Counted from the stretch's first letter, positions 37,193 through 46,313 are shown. The stretch is DNA of 64,000 nt from Comamonas sp. KCTC 72670 (GCA_014656495.1 BNCN01000002.1:186001-250000), one strand, 5' to 3'. The notes: generated by a model not told the origin, from the letters alone. Program-made: numbers and translations.

Positions 37193-37606
37193 CTACAGGC
37201 GGCCGGCGTTGGCCCACTCAATCATGCGCTCCGCCAGGGCCTCGGCGTCGCGGCGCAGGTGCGCGAGCTGCAGCACGTGGTCATCCGTGCACGCCATCGC
37301 CATGCGCAGCGCGAGCGTGTCCGCGAAGCGCAGCACCTGCGCGATGCTGATGCAGTCGCGGTCCTCGCTGGCACCCGCGAAGCGCGCGGCGTCCGCGTCC
37401 ATGGTCAGGCCCTCCGCCATCAGCGCCTGCACCAGCGCGGCTCGCGCCACCGGGTGCTCGTACTCCGCCACGTCGCGGAGTTGACGGCGCCACGGCTGCG
37501 ACTCCCAGCGGGTCAGCGACGCATCCTTGCGGACCTGCGCGGGCTTGCGCTGCGCGCGCGTCCAGAACCCCTTGGCGAACACCGGCCTCGAAACGTTCAG
37601 CTCCAT
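37193..37606 (-). CDS. Hypothetical protein
   Basis: This protein of 137 residues has no recognised domain. It is mostly helical and begins MELNVSRPVFAKGFW, with AGGGGGC upstream as a possible ribosome-binding site. It contains a central segment (DCISIAQVLRFADTLALRMAMACTDDHVL) and no signal peptide. The upstream in-frame extension to 37654 looks non-coding. It lies 111 bp upstream of the secreted-protein gene on the same strand and is divergent from the MMT-like gene. Confidence 0.68.
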   Translation of the reverse strand: MELNVSRPVFAKGFWTRAQRKPAQVRKDASLTRWESQPWRRQLRDVAEYEHPVARAALVQALMAEGLTMDADAARFAGASEDRDCISIAQVLRFADTLALRMAMACTDDHVLQLAHLRRDAEALAERMIEWANAGRL

Positions 37607-37809
37607 CACTGCCCCCTCTCCACTACGGGGTCCGACCACAGGCATGAGCGACATGGATGCTGCTCCATCGGTACCGCGCGTGCTGCTTCCGGGGCCTGCC
37701 TGGCGCGGTGGCGGGCGGCCTCGTCCCCATGCGCATTAATACGGCGAACCGGCATTTCCTTGACTCACCCCAAGGCGCCAAAGGGTTTCATCCGCACGCC
37801 ATCGCGACG

Positions 37810-37838
37810 TTGACAGCGCGAGATTCGCTCGGGACAGT
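37810..37838 (+). promoter_or_regulatory. Candidate promoter of the MMT-like gene
   Basis: A perfect TTGACA (37810-37815) is followed after 17 bp by GACAGT (37833-37838), a poor -10 that matches at three positions. Transcription would start only a few bases before the ATG at 37848, where no Shine-Dalgarno is visible, so a leaderless mRNA is possible. Sequence evidence only. Confidence 0.4.
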
Positions 37839-37847
37839 CGGCGCGCC

Positions 37848-40800
37848 ATGCCGACCTACCCCTCCACACCCCGAGAGGCGTTTCACCTGCTGCGCGCGCT
37901 GTCCGAGGACCTGTCCCACGTGGACCGCCGTCCTCGCGCCCTGGCCGAGCTCCGTGAGCTGGCGGAGCTGGCGCGCCATCAACCCGAGACGGCACCGTTG
38001 CGCCTGGTGACGGTGACGGTGGCGGTGGGCGCCTCGCAAGAGCGCCTGGAGCTCTTCCTCCTGCCGTCCATCTTCGCGCCCGAGGCCTGGGCGTACACCT
38101 TCCTGGAGGGGCTGCTGAGCGTCCCGTTGGACGAGTACGCGGGCAAGCGGCTCGTGGAGGTGGGCGCGGGCTCCGGCTGGATTTGCATCGCGCTGGCGAA
38201 GTTCACCCGGCTGGCGCACGTGCACGGCGCGGACCTCAATCCGCACTCGCCCGTGGTGGCGCGCTGCAACGCGTGGCTCAACGGAGATGAGTCACTGGCG
38301 TCCCGCCTGTCCTTCGGGGAGAGCGACCTGTTGCGCGGCATACCGTCGGATGCCCCGTGGGACTTCGTGGTGGGCTGCATCCCTCAAGTGCTGAGAAGCG
38401 AGGAGCTGCCGACGGAGCTGTCGCAGGCGGATGAACAGGCGCTGTACGACTTGTCCAACTACTGCACGCTGCAGAACGTCTACGAGGACCACTTCGGTCT
38501 CGGGCTCATCGCGCGGCTGTTGGACGAGGCGCCCGAGCGGCTGTCGCCCACTGGACGGCTGCTGTTGAACCTCGCCGGCCGGCCGGGCCGCGTCATCATC
38601 GAGCGGATGTTCACCCGCCGGGGGTTCAACACGCGGGTGCGCGTGGCGCGACGGGTGATGCAGGCGGCGGACACGGACATCCGCCCCCTGGTGGCGCTGG
38701 AGCAGCGCACCGGCCGCGAGTTCGAGTTCTTCATGGAGGCGCGCAGCCCCGAGCCGCTGCGGGCCTCCACCGCGCTGGGGTGGCTCCAGGCCGGGCACCC
38801 GGTGTGGCACGAGGTGGCGGTGTGGGAGGCGCAGCTCGCGCTGCCCCGGGAGACGCTGGCGTTGCGGGCCGCGCTGCGAGCGCTGGGCGCCTCCGCGTTG
38901 CAGGAGGAGCTGGACCTGGGCGCGGCGTCGGCCGAGCAGCTGGGCTTCGCCGCGGAGCTGGCGGCGCGGCTGGCGCGGGGGCCGCTGATGCCCTACGCGC
39001 ACGAAGCGGGGGACCTGTCCTTCCGCCGGCAGCTGGTGCGCTACCTGGACCGGTACTTCGGGCTGCGGCTGGCGGAGGAGGAGGTCTTCGTCGCGCCCGA
39101 GCGTGAGCAGGCGGTGTACTCGCTGCTGATGGCCACGTGTGACGTGGGTGACGAGGTGCTGGTGTCGCGCAACCTCCACCCGCTGTACGCGCGGGCGTTG
39201 GAGAAGGCGGGCGTGCGCGCCACGGTGACGCACACCTCGCTGGCGGAGATTCGCCGGCTCCTGTCCGCGTTCGACGTGAAGATGGTGCTGCTGACGGTGG
39301 AGAAGGGCGAGCGCACCAACCTGTCCGTGCTGCGGGACATCCTCGCGGAGGCGGCGCGGCGGGGCATCTGGGTGGTGCTGGACGAAAGCGCGTTCTTCAA
39401 CATCACCGGCGGCGTGGAGCCGCACACGCTCTTCGAGTTCCTGGCGCGCGAGCCCTACACCCCCAACCTGGTGGTGCTCTACGGCCTCATCAAGAACGCG
39501 GTGTGGCCGGACCTGGAGCTGACGCTGCTCATGCCGGTGCCCGCGCCGCTGCGGGGCGATTTGGAGGCCGCGGCGGAGGTCACCTACTCGCGCATCAGCA
39601 CCCTGGCGCAGTGGTTCTATGAGCGCACCTTCGCGGACCTGCTGTCGTTCCGCATCTCCTTCACGGAGCCGGAGGCCCCCGCGCCCCGGCGCGCGCCCGC
39701 GGTGCCGCTGCCCCGGTCGAAGCGGATGGCGCGGTTGATGTCCTTCCCCGCCTTCGCGCCCAAGGTGTTCCACGAGGGTGACCCGGACCTGGTGCGGCTC
39801 GACTACGGAGAGAATGAGGGGCCGCTGCCGCAGCCGCTCGTGGAGGGCCTCATCGCGGCGGGGGTCGCCCCTCGCGAGCCCGCACCGCAGACGGGGCTGG
39901 CGGAGGCGGTGGCCTCCTTCCTCCTGGAGTCGCGCGCGGCGCGTTACGCCACGGACGAGCTGGCGGTGGCACCTGGAGTCTGGCCGCTCATCCACCACCT
40001 GGGCGTGGCGCTGCGTCAGCGGCTGGGACGTGCGCCGCGCGTCTACATGGCGACGCCGTGCTACGGCGTGCTGCCGCCCACCTTCGTCTCCGCGGGCTGT
40101 GACGTGGAGCTGGGGCCGCTGTCGGGGCTGCTCGCGCGGCGAGGGCAGGGTGGGGGCGCGCCGGACGCCATCGTTGTCTCGCAGCCGTCGAATCCCTCGG
40201 GCGTCTATCTGTCGCGCGAGGAGCTGGTGGCGCTGGCCACCTATGTGGTGGAGCAGCGCTGCTTGCTGGTGTCGGATGAAATCTTCGGGCTGGTGAACCT
40301 CACCAGCCCCACGGCGGAGACGGTGCCCAGCCCGGTAACGCTGGAGGGGGCGGTGCCGGGAATCGGCGCCCGCACGGTGCTGCTCGGGGGCCTGTCCAAG
40401 GAGTTCGCGGCCGGTGGGCTCCGCGTCGGGTGGCTGGCGGCCAAGGACCGGGCGCTGGCCGCGGCGGTTCGTGACAGTGGTCCGGGGGTGCTTCATCTGG
40501 TGACGGCTCGCGCGGCGGCGTACCTCTATGCGGCCTACGCGCGCAGCCCGGAGGGGCAGTTGCTGTACCCCGCACGGCACAAGGCGCTGCGCACGTTCCT
40601 GGTGAAGATGCGGCGGGAGCTGGGGGAGAAGCGCGAGCTGCTGGCCGGAGCGTTGCCGGGAGACGGCCGCTTGGACACGGGCGACGCGGGCGGGCTCTTC
40701 CTGTCGCCGCGCGTGACGGCGTGGCTGGGCCGTGAGGTCGACGGTGTGAAGCTCACGCCGGAGAACCTGCCTCGCGTGGTGTACGAGCACACGCACGTGG

Positions 40801-40940
40801 TGCTGAATGGTGGCGCGTGGTGCGGCGACACCGAGCGGGTGCGCGCCGTGTTCTCCATTCCTCGCGAGGCGTTGCTCAAGGCGCGCGAGCAGCTCCTGCG
40901 CTTCGGCGTGAAGCTGCGGGGTGGGGCGGGCGAGGCCTGA
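37848..40940 (+). CDS. Plant-type methionine S-methyltransferase homologue (methyltransferase-aminotransferase fusion)
   Basis: This 1030-residue protein has an N-terminal SAM methyltransferase domain (about 40-300) fused to a PLP-aminotransferase-like domain (about 370-1025). That layout, and the length, are those of plant methionine S-methyltransferase (MMT, about 1070-1090 residues), which makes S-methylmethionine. Shared landmarks recalled from the plant protein include LPSIFAPEAWAYTFLEGL, VEVGAGSGW, GCIPQVL, LSNYCTLQNVYEDHFGLGL, VMQAADTDI, EFEFFM and, near the end, HVVLNGGAWCGD. The aminotransferase-like domain may be regulatory, as proposed for plants. Bacterial MmtN proteins are much shorter and single-domain. 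It is followed 190 bp downstream by an ABC ATPase gene. Function is inferred from homology alone. Confidence 0.82.
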   Translation: MPTYPSTPREAFHLLRALSEDLSHVDRRPRALAELRELAELARHQPETAPLRLVTVTVAVGASQERLELFLLPSIFAPEAWAYTFLEGLLSVPLDEYAGKRLVEVGAGSGWICIALAKFTRLAHVHGADLNPHSPVVARCNAWLNGDESLASRLSFGESDLLRGIPSDAPWDFVVGCIPQVLRSEELPTELSQADEQALYDLSNYCTLQNVYEDHFGLGLIARLLDEAPERLSPTGRLLLNLAGRPGRVIIERMFTRRGFNTRVRVARRVMQAADTDIRPLVALEQRTGREFEFFMEARSPEPLRASTALGWLQAGHPVWHEVAVWEAQLALPRETLALRAALRALGASALQEELDLGAASAEQLGFAAELAARLARGPLMPYAHEAGDLSFRRQLVRYLDRYFGLRLAEEEVFVAPEREQAVYSLLMATCDVGDEVLVSRNLHPLYARALEKAGVRATVTHTSLAEIRRLLSAFDVKMVLLTVEKGERTNLSVLRDILAEAARRGIWVVLDESAFFNITGGVEPHTLFEFLAREPYTPNLVVLYGLIKNAVWPDLELTLLMPVPAPLRGDLEAAAEVTYSRISTLAQWFYERTFADLLSFRISFTEPEAPAPRRAPAVPLPRSKRMARLMSFPAFAPKVFHEGDPDLVRLDYGENEGPLPQPLVEGLIAAGVAPREPAPQTGLAEAVASFLLESRAARYATDELAVAPGVWPLIHHLGVALRQRLGRAPRVYMATPCYGVLPPTFVSAGCDVELGPLSGLLARRGQGGGAPDAIVVSQPSNPSGVYLSREELVALATYVVEQRCLLVSDEIFGLVNLTSPTAETVPSPVTLEGAVPGIGARTVLLGGLSKEFAAGGLRVGWLAAKDRALAAAVRDSGPGVLHLVTARAAAYLYAAYARSPEGQLLYPARHKALRTFLVKMRRELGEKRELLAGALPGDGRLDTGDAGGLFLSPRVTAWLGREVDGVKLTPENLPRVVYEHTHVVLNGGAWCGDTERVRAVFSIPREALLKAREQLLRFGVKLRGGAGEA

Positions 40941-41130
40941 CGCGAGCGAGGCCCTGCGCCGGGCGCGGCACCTGCGAGGCCTCCCGCAAGCGATGCCCCG
41001 CACGGGCAGTGTCCAGGCCCGTGCGCTCACCCCCGACCGGAAGGCGGGTCGCGAGCGGAGGGGGTGCCCGTCACAATCCCACCCCCTGTCACCGTCACTG
41101 CGTCGCGGTGCCAGCACCGGGGGGCGTGGG

Positions 41131-41925
41131 ATGGTCGAGCCGGCGCAGCACAACGCCATCGAGCTGGTGAACGTCTTCAAGTCGTTCGGCGCCCAGCAGG
41201 TCCTGCGCGGCGTCAATCTGGTGGTGCCCACGGGGACCACCTGCGTGCTGCTGGGCGTGTCGGGCTCGGGCAAGACGGTGCTGATGAAGCACATCGACGG
41301 GCTGCTGCGGCCGGACCGCGGCACGGTGCGCGTGGATGGCGAGGAGCTGGCCTGGCTGGACGCCGCGGGGCTGGAGCGCGTGCGCCGCAAGCTGGGCATC
41401 CTCTTCCAAGGAGGCGCGCTGTTCGACTCGCTCACCGTGGAGGACAACGTCTCCTTCCCGCTGCGCGAGCGGCTCCACCTGGTGGAGAGCGAGGTGCGCG
41501 AGCGCGTGCAGCGGGTGCTGTCCCTGGTGGGACTCGAGGACGCGGCGAAGCTGCTCCCGGGCGAGCTGTCCGGCGGCATGCTCAAGCGCGCCGCGTTCGC
41601 CCGCGCCGTGGTGCTGGAGCCGAAAATCCTCCTCTATGACGACCCCACGGCGGGGCTGGATCCGCTGCGGACGCAGTCCGTGGTGGATGTCATCCTCACC
41701 GGCAAGCACCGGCTCCAGGCGTCGGGGCTCGTCATCACGCCGGACGTGGCCTCCGCCTTCCAGGTGGGGGACAGCCTCGCGCTGCTGCATGAGGGCCGCA
41801 TCGTCGAGCATGCCCCGCCCGAGGCCTTCCGGCAGTCCCAGCACCCGGCCGTGCAGGCCTTCCTCCATGATTGGTTGTCACGCCGCGCCCGGGCCTCGGG
41901 ACACGGCTCACCGCTCCACACCTGA
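41131..41925 (+). CDS. MlaF-type ABC ATPase with altered catalytic residues
   Basis: This 264-residue ATP-binding protein looks like MlaF/MCE-associated ATPases. Walker A (GVSGSGKT, 42-49), the Q-loop (Q93) and the signature LSGGM (146-150) are intact. However, Walker B reads ILLYDDPTAGLD, with Asp171 (gac at 41641) in place of the catalytic glutamate, and the H-loop reads VITPDVASAF, with Pro204 (ccg at 41740) in place of the switch histidine. Either change alone usually cripples hydrolysis. No MlaE permease, MCE protein or other partner gene is adjacent. It may be a non-hydrolysing regulatory subunit or part of a system encoded elsewhere. It lies 190 bp after the MMT-like gene. Confidence 0.88.
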   Translation: MVEPAQHNAIELVNVFKSFGAQQVLRGVNLVVPTGTTCVLLGVSGSGKTVLMKHIDGLLRPDRGTVRVDGEELAWLDAAGLERVRRKLGILFQGGALFDSLTVEDNVSFPLRERLHLVESEVRERVQRVLSLVGLEDAAKLLPGELSGGMLKRAAFARAVVLEPKILLYDDPTAGLDPLRTQSVVDVILTGKHRLQASGLVITPDVASAFQVGDSLALLHEGRIVEHAPPEAFRQSQHPAVQAFLHDWLSRRARASGHGSPLHT

Positions 41926-42073
41926 GCGGCGCGGGCTGTTCATCCAGGAACATTCACCCTGTCCTGTCGCTGGATGGGCGTTAACCTGTAAGTCCAGCAT
42001 CATCAGTAATCCCTGTGCTTTGGTCGCATGGGGGAGGCCGAACGAAGGACCCACGCATCCGGGGGGATGCCAC

Positions 42074-43069
42074 ATGCCCAATCTGCTCGACATGCCTCGC
42101 CAGGCATTGATGGACCTGCGTTCGCGGCTGAGCCACTCGTCGCTGGTGTCTCAGTTGCCGCGCAATGTCGTGCCGGACAGTCTGTCGCTGTCCAGCCCCG
42201 CGCCCCAGGACTTCGCGCTCGCGGACCCCGAGCGGGTGGAGGCCTGGCGCAAGGCCTGTGAGCGCTATGTGCGGCCCGGGCAGGTCGTCATGGACGCGTG
42301 CACCGGCACGGGCCTGCGGACCTTCCTGGCCGCCAGCCGGCGCCCGAAGAAGCTGTACGCGGTGGATGGCTCGCGGCTGCTCGACACGGCGCAGTGGGTG
42401 GCGCGGCGCAACGGGCTGGAGCACATCGACTTCGTGCGCGCGCACCCCTGGCAGTTCCAGGTGCCGGAGAAGGTGGACGTGCTGCTGCACGAGCTGTTGG
42501 GCGACGCGCTCTTCGACGCGGGGCTGGTGCCTCGCGTCCTGGATTTGCGCAACCGCGCGTTGAAGCCCGGGGGGCGCATCCTCCCCAACCGCTTCGAGGT
42601 CTTCGTGGAGCCGGTGCAACTCCGGGACGAGGCGTGCATCCCCTTCATCTGGAGCCAGCGCTTCCCCAGCGTGGACTACAGCTGCCTGCAGACGCTGCGC
42701 GAGGCGATGAACCCGTCCTACTTCACGCGCGTCATCCGCTCGTATGAGGTGGACCACCTGCTGTGCGACCCGGAGCCCGCCTTCGCCTTCGACCTGGAGA
42801 CGATGGTCGCGGACGGCCTGCCGCACCGCGTGCGCTACGCCAGGCCGGTGGTGGAGGAGGGCCGCGTGGACGGCTTCTGCCTCTTCTACAAGGTGGCCTT
42901 CGACGCGGAGCTGTCCTTCAACGTCTCGCCGCTGCGAGGGCAGAACCACGCGGGGATGATGCTCTTGCGCGTGGACTCGCGGGAGTTCGAGCGCTTCGAC
43001 ACGCTGTCCTTCGAGCTCGAGATGGTGGAGCCCGCCGACGTGCGCACCTGGCGCTGGCAGTTCACCTGA
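42074..43069 (+). CDS. SAM-dependent methyltransferase, PRMT-like
   Basis: This 331-residue protein has a class I methyltransferase domain with motif I VVMDACTGTGLRTFLAA and motif II KLYAVDGS. The double-E-like region LLHELLGDALFDAGLVPRV, followed by LKPGGRILPNRF, resembles the arginine methyltransferase family, and a beta-barrel-like C-terminal part (about 190-331) follows. Only one acidic residue of the usual PRMT double-E loop is clear. The substrate could be a protein arginine or something else. The start at 42074 has GGGGGGA upstream. It lies between the ABC ATPase and the cysteine-rich protein, all on the same strand. Confidence 0.8.
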   Translation: MPNLLDMPRQALMDLRSRLSHSSLVSQLPRNVVPDSLSLSSPAPQDFALADPERVEAWRKACERYVRPGQVVMDACTGTGLRTFLAASRRPKKLYAVDGSRLLDTAQWVARRNGLEHIDFVRAHPWQFQVPEKVDVLLHELLGDALFDAGLVPRVLDLRNRALKPGGRILPNRFEVFVEPVQLRDEACIPFIWSQRFPSVDYSCLQTLREAMNPSYFTRVIRSYEVDHLLCDPEPAFAFDLETMVADGLPHRVRYARPVVEEGRVDGFCLFYKVAFDAELSFNVSPLRGQNHAGMMLLRVDSREFERFDTLSFELEMVEPADVRTWRWQFT

Positions 43070-43143
43070 GAGCAGTGCCCCCGCCCGCAGTGCTGGCGGG
43101 TGGACAGCGCTGACGCCGCGAAGGGTCCACGGACCTGGAGGGC

Positions 43144-43974
43144 ATGCCTAGCTTGCGCCGAGGCATGTCCTCTTCCCGATGGGTTCCCGTCCTGCTGTTC
43201 CTGGTGCTGGGCTGCGTGCCGCTCGCCGCCGCCCAGACGTCCTCGCAGCGCCCGCGCACCGTGGCCGGGGTGTGCGGCGCCACCAACTGGGCTTGCGTGG
43301 CCGAGTGCATCGACGCCGAGTGTGTCGACACGTGCATGCGCAAGGACTGTGAGCAGGCCCTGGCGCGCCTCAAGGCGTGTACGCGCAACGCGGGGTGCGC
43401 CGCGCACGATGCCCAGTGCGCGGCCCGTGCGTGTCAGCCCATCTGTCAGCGCTCGTTCGAGCCCGCTCCGCCCAGTCCGGAGAAGGACGTCCCGTCGCCC
43501 TGCGATGGCGTGAGGGCGCCGGGCGCTCCGCCCCCGAAGGACCTGGTGGGGACGTGGTCGCTGGTGGCCGCCAGCCTCCCCGATGTGGAGACGGCGCAGG
43601 AGGAGCGCATCGAGGCCCAGCCCCGCTCGGACTATGCGCGCTCGCTGCAGGTGACGCCCACGGGCTGCTTCGTGCTGCGCACGTCCCTGGAGGCCGCGAC
43701 GCTGGGGGAGGGCAACTCGCTGGTGGTCCGCGCGTGGGGCACGGTGGAGGTGGCCGGCAAGGGCCGCATCCGGCTGCGAACCCGGGACGGGCAGGCGGTG
43801 GGCCCGGTGTGTGGGGACAAGCGCGTCATTCCGCTGTCGGGGCCGAAGGTGAAGTTCCAGGGCGGCGCCTACGACTGGGATTTGGAGGAGGGGGTCCTCA
43901 CCCTGATGGTGGAGGACGCGACGAAGCAGACCTTTCAGTTCGAACGCGTGAACCCGGAGGGCGGAAAGAAGTAG
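43144..43974 (+). CDS. Cysteine-rich secreted protein
   Basis: This 276-residue protein has a signal peptide (core VPVLLFLVLGCVPLAAA), so it is exported. Residues about 40-105 hold a dense cysteine region (VCGATNWACVAECIDAECVDTC and on to CQPICQ) with at least a dozen cysteines. A Pro-rich spacer follows, then a C-terminal beta-rich domain (about 130-270) beginning DLVGTWSLVAASLP, which looks like a lipocalin-type or calycin-like beta fold, seen only loosely. Start codon choice between 43144 and 43165 (MSSSRW) is open because neither ribosome-binding site is strong. It lies between the PRMT-like gene and the WS/DGAT gene, 28 bp upstream of the latter. Confidence 0.8.
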   Translation: MPSLRRGMSSSRWVPVLLFLVLGCVPLAAAQTSSQRPRTVAGVCGATNWACVAECIDAECVDTCMRKDCEQALARLKACTRNAGCAAHDAQCAARACQPICQRSFEPAPPSPEKDVPSPCDGVRAPGAPPPKDLVGTWSLVAASLPDVETAQEERIEAQPRSDYARSLQVTPTGCFVLRTSLEAATLGEGNSLVVRAWGTVEVAGKGRIRLRTRDGQAVGPVCGDKRVIPLSGPKVKFQGGAYDWDLEEGVLTLMVEDATKQTFQFERVNPEGGKK

Positions 43975-44002
43975 AACGGCCCGCACCGGGAGGTCGTGAG
44001 TC

Positions 44003-45376
44003 ATGGCGGCGCAGGAGCGGATGTCGAGCGTGGATGCGCTGTGGTTCCACATGGAGGAACCCGCCAACCTGATGATGATCACCGCCGTGCTCTGGTTCGA
44101 GGGCCGGCTGGATTTCGACCGGCTGAAGGCGGTGGTGCGGGAGCGGCTGGTGGAGCGCTACCCCCGCTTCCGGCAACGCGCGGTGCCGGGCCTGCTGGGC
44201 CTGCCGCACTGGGAGGACGTGCCGGCGCTCGATTTGGACGCGCACCTGTCCTGGCTGGAGGTGCCTCCCCCCGGAGACCGCGCCGCGTTGGAGTCGCTGG
44301 TGGGGCAGTGGATGAGCACGCCCCTGGAGCGCTCCCGGCCGCTGTGGCAGTTCCACGTGGTGACGGGCGCGCACGGCGGTGACGTGCTGCTGGCGCGTCT
44401 GCACCACTGCCTCGCGGACGGCATGGCCCTGGCGCGGGTGCTGCTGACACTCACGGATGGCGCGGAGGCGTCCGCCGCGTTCGAGATGCCCGAACCCGGG
44501 CCGAGGCCGGAGCGCGGTGGACTCGCGAGCTGGGTCCAGGGCGCGCGGGTGATGGCGGGCACCGCGCGGGCGGTGTGGCGCAAGGGCGCGGAGCTGGCCG
44601 CCGAGCCGATTCTCGCGGGGGACCTGCTCGTGCAGGGCGCGCGGGGCGCGGCGGCGATGGGGAAGTTGTTGATGACTCCGCCCGACCCGCGCACGTCGCT
44701 GCGAGGTCCGCTGGGGACACAGAAGCGCGCCGCCTGGTCGGACCCGGTGCCGCTGGAGCGCGTGAAGGCGGTGGGCCGCGCGCTGGGCGGCACCGTGAAC
44801 GACGTGCTGCTCACGGCGGTGACGGGCGCGCTGCGGCGCTACCTGGAGTCGCTGGGCGAGCCGCCGGAGGACCTGCACGCGCTGGTGCCCGTCAACCTGC
44901 GGCCCCTGGATGCGCCGGTGCCGCGCGAGCTGGGCAATCACTTCGGCGTGGTGTTCCTGCGCCTGCCCGTGAGCCTGGGCACGCCGCTGCGCCGGTTGCA
45001 GGAGCTCACCCGGCGGATGGAGCGGCTGAAGCGCTCGCCCGAGGCGGTGCTGACCTTCGGCGCGTTGGAGTTGCTGGGCCACACGCCCGCGGCCCTGGAG
45101 CGGTGGGTGGTGGACACCTTCGGCTCCAAGGCGTCGTTGATCGCCACCAACGTGCCCGGTCCGCGCGAGCCGGTGTCCCTGGCGGGGACCCGGCTGGAGG
45201 GGCTCACGTTCTGGGTGCCGCAGACGGGACACCTGGGCCTGGGCATCAGCCTCTTCAGCTACGCCGGACAGGTGACGGTGGGCATCGCGGCGGACGCGGG
45301 CCGTGTATCGGACCCGCATGCGCTCATCCAGGCCTTCCATGAGGAGTTGGACGCGCTCGCGACCGACCCGGATTGA
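44003..45376 (+). CDS. Wax ester synthase/diacylglycerol acyltransferase
   Basis: This 457-residue bifunctional acyltransferase makes wax esters or triacylglycerols from acyl-CoA and an alcohol or diacylglycerol. The catalytic HHxxxDG is LHHCLADGMA, and the family motif near the C-terminus, NVPGPREPVSLAG, is clear. The N-terminus (SSVDALWFHMEEPANLMMITAVLWF) also fits. Myxobacteria store neutral lipids in bodies during starvation, so a role in carbon storage is plausible. It is the last gene of the plus-strand run that starts at the MMT-like gene and is convergent with the SDR gene (17 bp apart). Confidence 0.95.
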   Translation: MAAQERMSSVDALWFHMEEPANLMMITAVLWFEGRLDFDRLKAVVRERLVERYPRFRQRAVPGLLGLPHWEDVPALDLDAHLSWLEVPPPGDRAALESLVGQWMSTPLERSRPLWQFHVVTGAHGGDVLLARLHHCLADGMALARVLLTLTDGAEASAAFEMPEPGPRPERGGLASWVQGARVMAGTARAVWRKGAELAAEPILAGDLLVQGARGAAAMGKLLMTPPDPRTSLRGPLGTQKRAAWSDPVPLERVKAVGRALGGTVNDVLLTAVTGALRRYLESLGEPPEDLHALVPVNLRPLDAPVPRELGNHFGVVFLRLPVSLGTPLRRLQELTRRMERLKRSPEAVLTFGALELLGHTPAALERWVVDTFGSKASLIATNVPGPREPVSLAGTRLEGLTFWVPQTGHLGLGISLFSYAGQVTVGIAADAGRVSDPHALIQAFHEELDALATDPD

Positions 45377-45393
45377 CTCCAGGGGCTTCGTGT

Positions 45394-46257
45394 CTAGAAC
45401 GCCGTGGCGCGCGCGGCGTGCTCGCAGCGGTCGATGTCCGCCGCGATGAACGCCAGCTTCTGGCGAATCCCGTCCACGGCGTCCCCGCCGAGCGGCAGGC
45501 GCAAGGGCGCGTCGGGCCCCAGGGGCCGCGCGACTTCGTCGACGATGACGCGCGCGGCCTTGGCGGGGTCACCCGGCTGCTGACCATCGGCCTGGGCCAC
45601 CCAGGTCCGGACGGCGCCCGACGTCGAGGCGTAGGCGGGGTGCTCGGGCATGCGCCGGAACGGCTCGCCGAACAGCGAGGTGCGGAAGGTGCCGGGTTCG
45701 ACAATCAGGACGCGCACGCCATGGGGGCGAAGCTCATGGGCGAGGCACTCGGAGAACCCTTCGAGCGCGTGCTTGGCCGCGCAGTAGGCGCTGAAGCCGG
45801 GGGAGGTGCTGAGCGCCGCCATGCTCGACATCTGCACCACGGCTCCCGAGCCCCGCTCGCGCAGGTGGGGCACCACCTCACGCGTGAGCCGCGCGGCGCC
45901 GAAGAACATCACCTCCAGGGTGTCGCGCAGGGCCTCATCGCTCGTCTCCTCGACGGCGCCAATGATGCTGAAGCCCGCGTTGTTGACGAGCACGTCGATG
46001 CGGCCGAAGCGCGCGAGCGCCTCCGTCACGGCGGCTCGTGACTGCGAGGGCTGGGTGACGTCGAGAGGGAGCGCGAGCACGCGGCTGGGGGCGAGGGCGA
46101 CCAGGTCCGCGAGTGACTCGGGTTTGCGCGCTGTCGCCACGACGGCGTCGCCACGGTCCACGGCCTCGCGGACGAGCACGCGGCCGAAGCCAGACGCGGC
46201 ACCCGTGATGAACCAGACCTTGGCGGAAGCAGGGAGGGCAGGAGCGTTCTTGTTCAT
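45394..46257 (-). CDS. Short-chain dehydrogenase/reductase
   Basis: This 287-residue oxidoreductase is a classical SDR. The cofactor motif is ITGAASGFGR, the NNAG motif is VLVNNAGFS, the catalytic Ser lies in MSSMAALS and the YxxxK motif is YCAAKH, so activity should be intact. The ATARKP segment after the first beta-strand suggests NADP preference. The start at 46257 (MNKNAP) is supported over the upstream 46332 because the latter would overlap the regulatory palindrome at 46314-46332. The gene is divergent from the LysR gene and is the likely target of that regulator. Confidence 0.93.
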   Translation of the reverse strand: MNKNAPALPASAKVWFITGAASGFGRVLVREAVDRGDAVVATARKPESLADLVALAPSRVLALPLDVTQPSQSRAAVTEALARFGRIDVLVNNAGFSIIGAVEETSDEALRDTLEVMFFGAARLTREVVPHLRERGSGAVVQMSSMAALSTSPGFSAYCAAKHALEGFSECLAHELRPHGVRVLIVEPGTFRTSLFGEPFRRMPEHPAYASTSGAVRTWVAQADGQQPGDPAKAARVIVDEVARPLGPDAPLRLPLGGDAVDGIRQKLAFIAADIDRCEHAARATAF

Positions 46258-46313
46258 GTTCGCAACGTAACCGCCGGGCCCCGCGCGGATTAGCGCTGGC
46301 CCCCGCCATGGAG

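Noticed and set aside
38292-41585. A 1097-codon open frame opposite the MMT-like gene
   Set aside because: It is an antisense shadow of high-GC codon use, rich in Arg, His and Gln, with no domain; the plus-strand frame has clear enzyme motifs.
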